Assembly: GCA_012511735.1 (NCBI GenBank)
Contig: JAAZFK010000297.1
Span: 1 to 5,385, forward strand
DNA: 5,385 nt
From: Clostridiaceae bacterium
GTDB lineage: Bacteria; Bacillota; Clostridia; Saccharofermentanales; DTU023
Direction of reading: 5' to 3'
Shown here: piece by piece, positions 5,156 to 5,385 of the stretch
Position numbering within the stretch: position 1 is the stretch's first letter
Layout of the letters: each line of letters begins with the position of its first letter
The notes under the pieces: generated by a model
Told to the model about the DNA's origin: nothing
The model's input: only the letters and a program-made list of their open reading frames with translations
Databases searched by the model: none
Translations under genes and position numbers: made by a program

Positions 5156-5385
5156 ATGAATCAGAATCAAGAAGACAAGAACATACGTTCGGAGCAATTG
5201 AATGAACTGCTCAGGCGGGCGGAGGAAGATGATCAGTTGGTCAACCTGGCGGAAGACGTCCGGGCGCTGACGGACGATTACGCGGAGGACAAAGAGTCTC
5301 TGGCCTCTGTTCAACTGACTGCCTACGATACCACCTCCAATTCCTCCTACGAGGATCAGGATATTCAGGTTCTGGAAGGCCTGGA
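5156..5385 (+). CDS. gyrB: DNA gyrase subunit B, N-terminal fragment with acidic extension (3' end outside window)
   Basis: GyrB supplies the ATPase of DNA gyrase, which introduces negative supercoils and relieves stress ahead of forks. Only 76 complete codons are visible. Residues 65-76, YEDQDIQVLEGL, are the conserved N-terminal arm that in most GyrB proteins lies within the first 10-20 residues and leads into EAVRKRPGMYIG, which would lie beyond the window. Here about 57 additional residues come first. They are strongly acidic (15 Asp/Glu against 6 Lys/Arg in residues 1-56), probably helical at about 12-50, and resemble no domain I recognise. The start is supported by a well-spaced AGAAGG. 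The only alternative start codons in frame are TTG at residues 15 and 28, so some extension exists under any start. The gene is 12 nt from remB and shares its promoter. ParE is a less likely alternative, given the position in the origin cluster. Confidence 0.88.
   Translation, partial: MNQNQEDKNIRSEQLNELLRRAEEDDQLVNLAEDVRALTDDYAEDKESLASVQLTAYDTTSNSSYEDQDIQVLEGL

Noticed and set aside
1..5385. Mobile elements, CRISPR arrays, tRNA or rRNA genes
   Set aside because: No transposase, terminal inverted repeats, regularly spaced long repeats or recognisable RNA gene was seen; the window is core replication genes.

Overview
This window is a chromosomal replication-origin locus of a Firmicutes-type bacterium, probably a member of the Clostridia. 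The gene order is nadE (3' end), dnaA, dnaN, recF, remB (DUF370) and the start of gyrB, all on the + strand. The RemB/YaaB protein is largely a Firmicutes marker, and dnaA-dnaN-recF-remB-gyrB is the classic order for that phylum. By eye, GC content is moderate and somewhat above half in the genes, so this is not a low-GC Bacillus or Clostridium sensu stricto. No finer taxonomic call is justified from the sequence alone.

Layout. Bases 1-575 are the C-terminal part of a glutamine-dependent-type NAD+ synthase. Bases 576-876 are non-coding and hold four DnaA boxes of the form TTATCAACA, two imperfect hairpin structures, an AT-rich stretch and the probable dnaA promoter and leader. dnaA covers 877-2223. 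The dnaA-dnaN spacer (2224-2467) is the densest part of the origin: one perfect and several degenerate DnaA boxes form two oppositely oriented arrays, many with an exact 11-bp period, next to a GC-rich hairpin. dnaN (2468-3568) and recF (3576-4793) are only 7 nt apart and are probably co-transcribed. A strong extended -10 element (TGGTATAAT) then opens a second transcription unit of remB (4898-5143) and gyrB (from 5156).

How the parts work together. DnaA binds the flanking boxes and opens the origin. DnaN is the sliding clamp that gives the replicase processivity. RecF acts at single-strand gaps and stalled forks. GyrB is the ATPase subunit of the gyrase that removes positive supercoils ahead of the fork. 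RemB is a small DNA-binding regulator by homology. NAD+ synthase is a metabolic neighbour with no direct role in initiation.

Most of the window is ordinary core genome, and no wholly new system was found. The points worth a second look are the phased, oppositely oriented DnaA-box arrays; the co-occurrence of a variant DnaA recognition helix with TTATCAACA boxes; a leader element with a tandem heptamer shared by dnaA and dnaN; an acidic N-terminal extension of about 57 residues on GyrB; the missing yaaA gene between dnaN and recF; and nadE lying upstream of dnaA where rpmH would often be.
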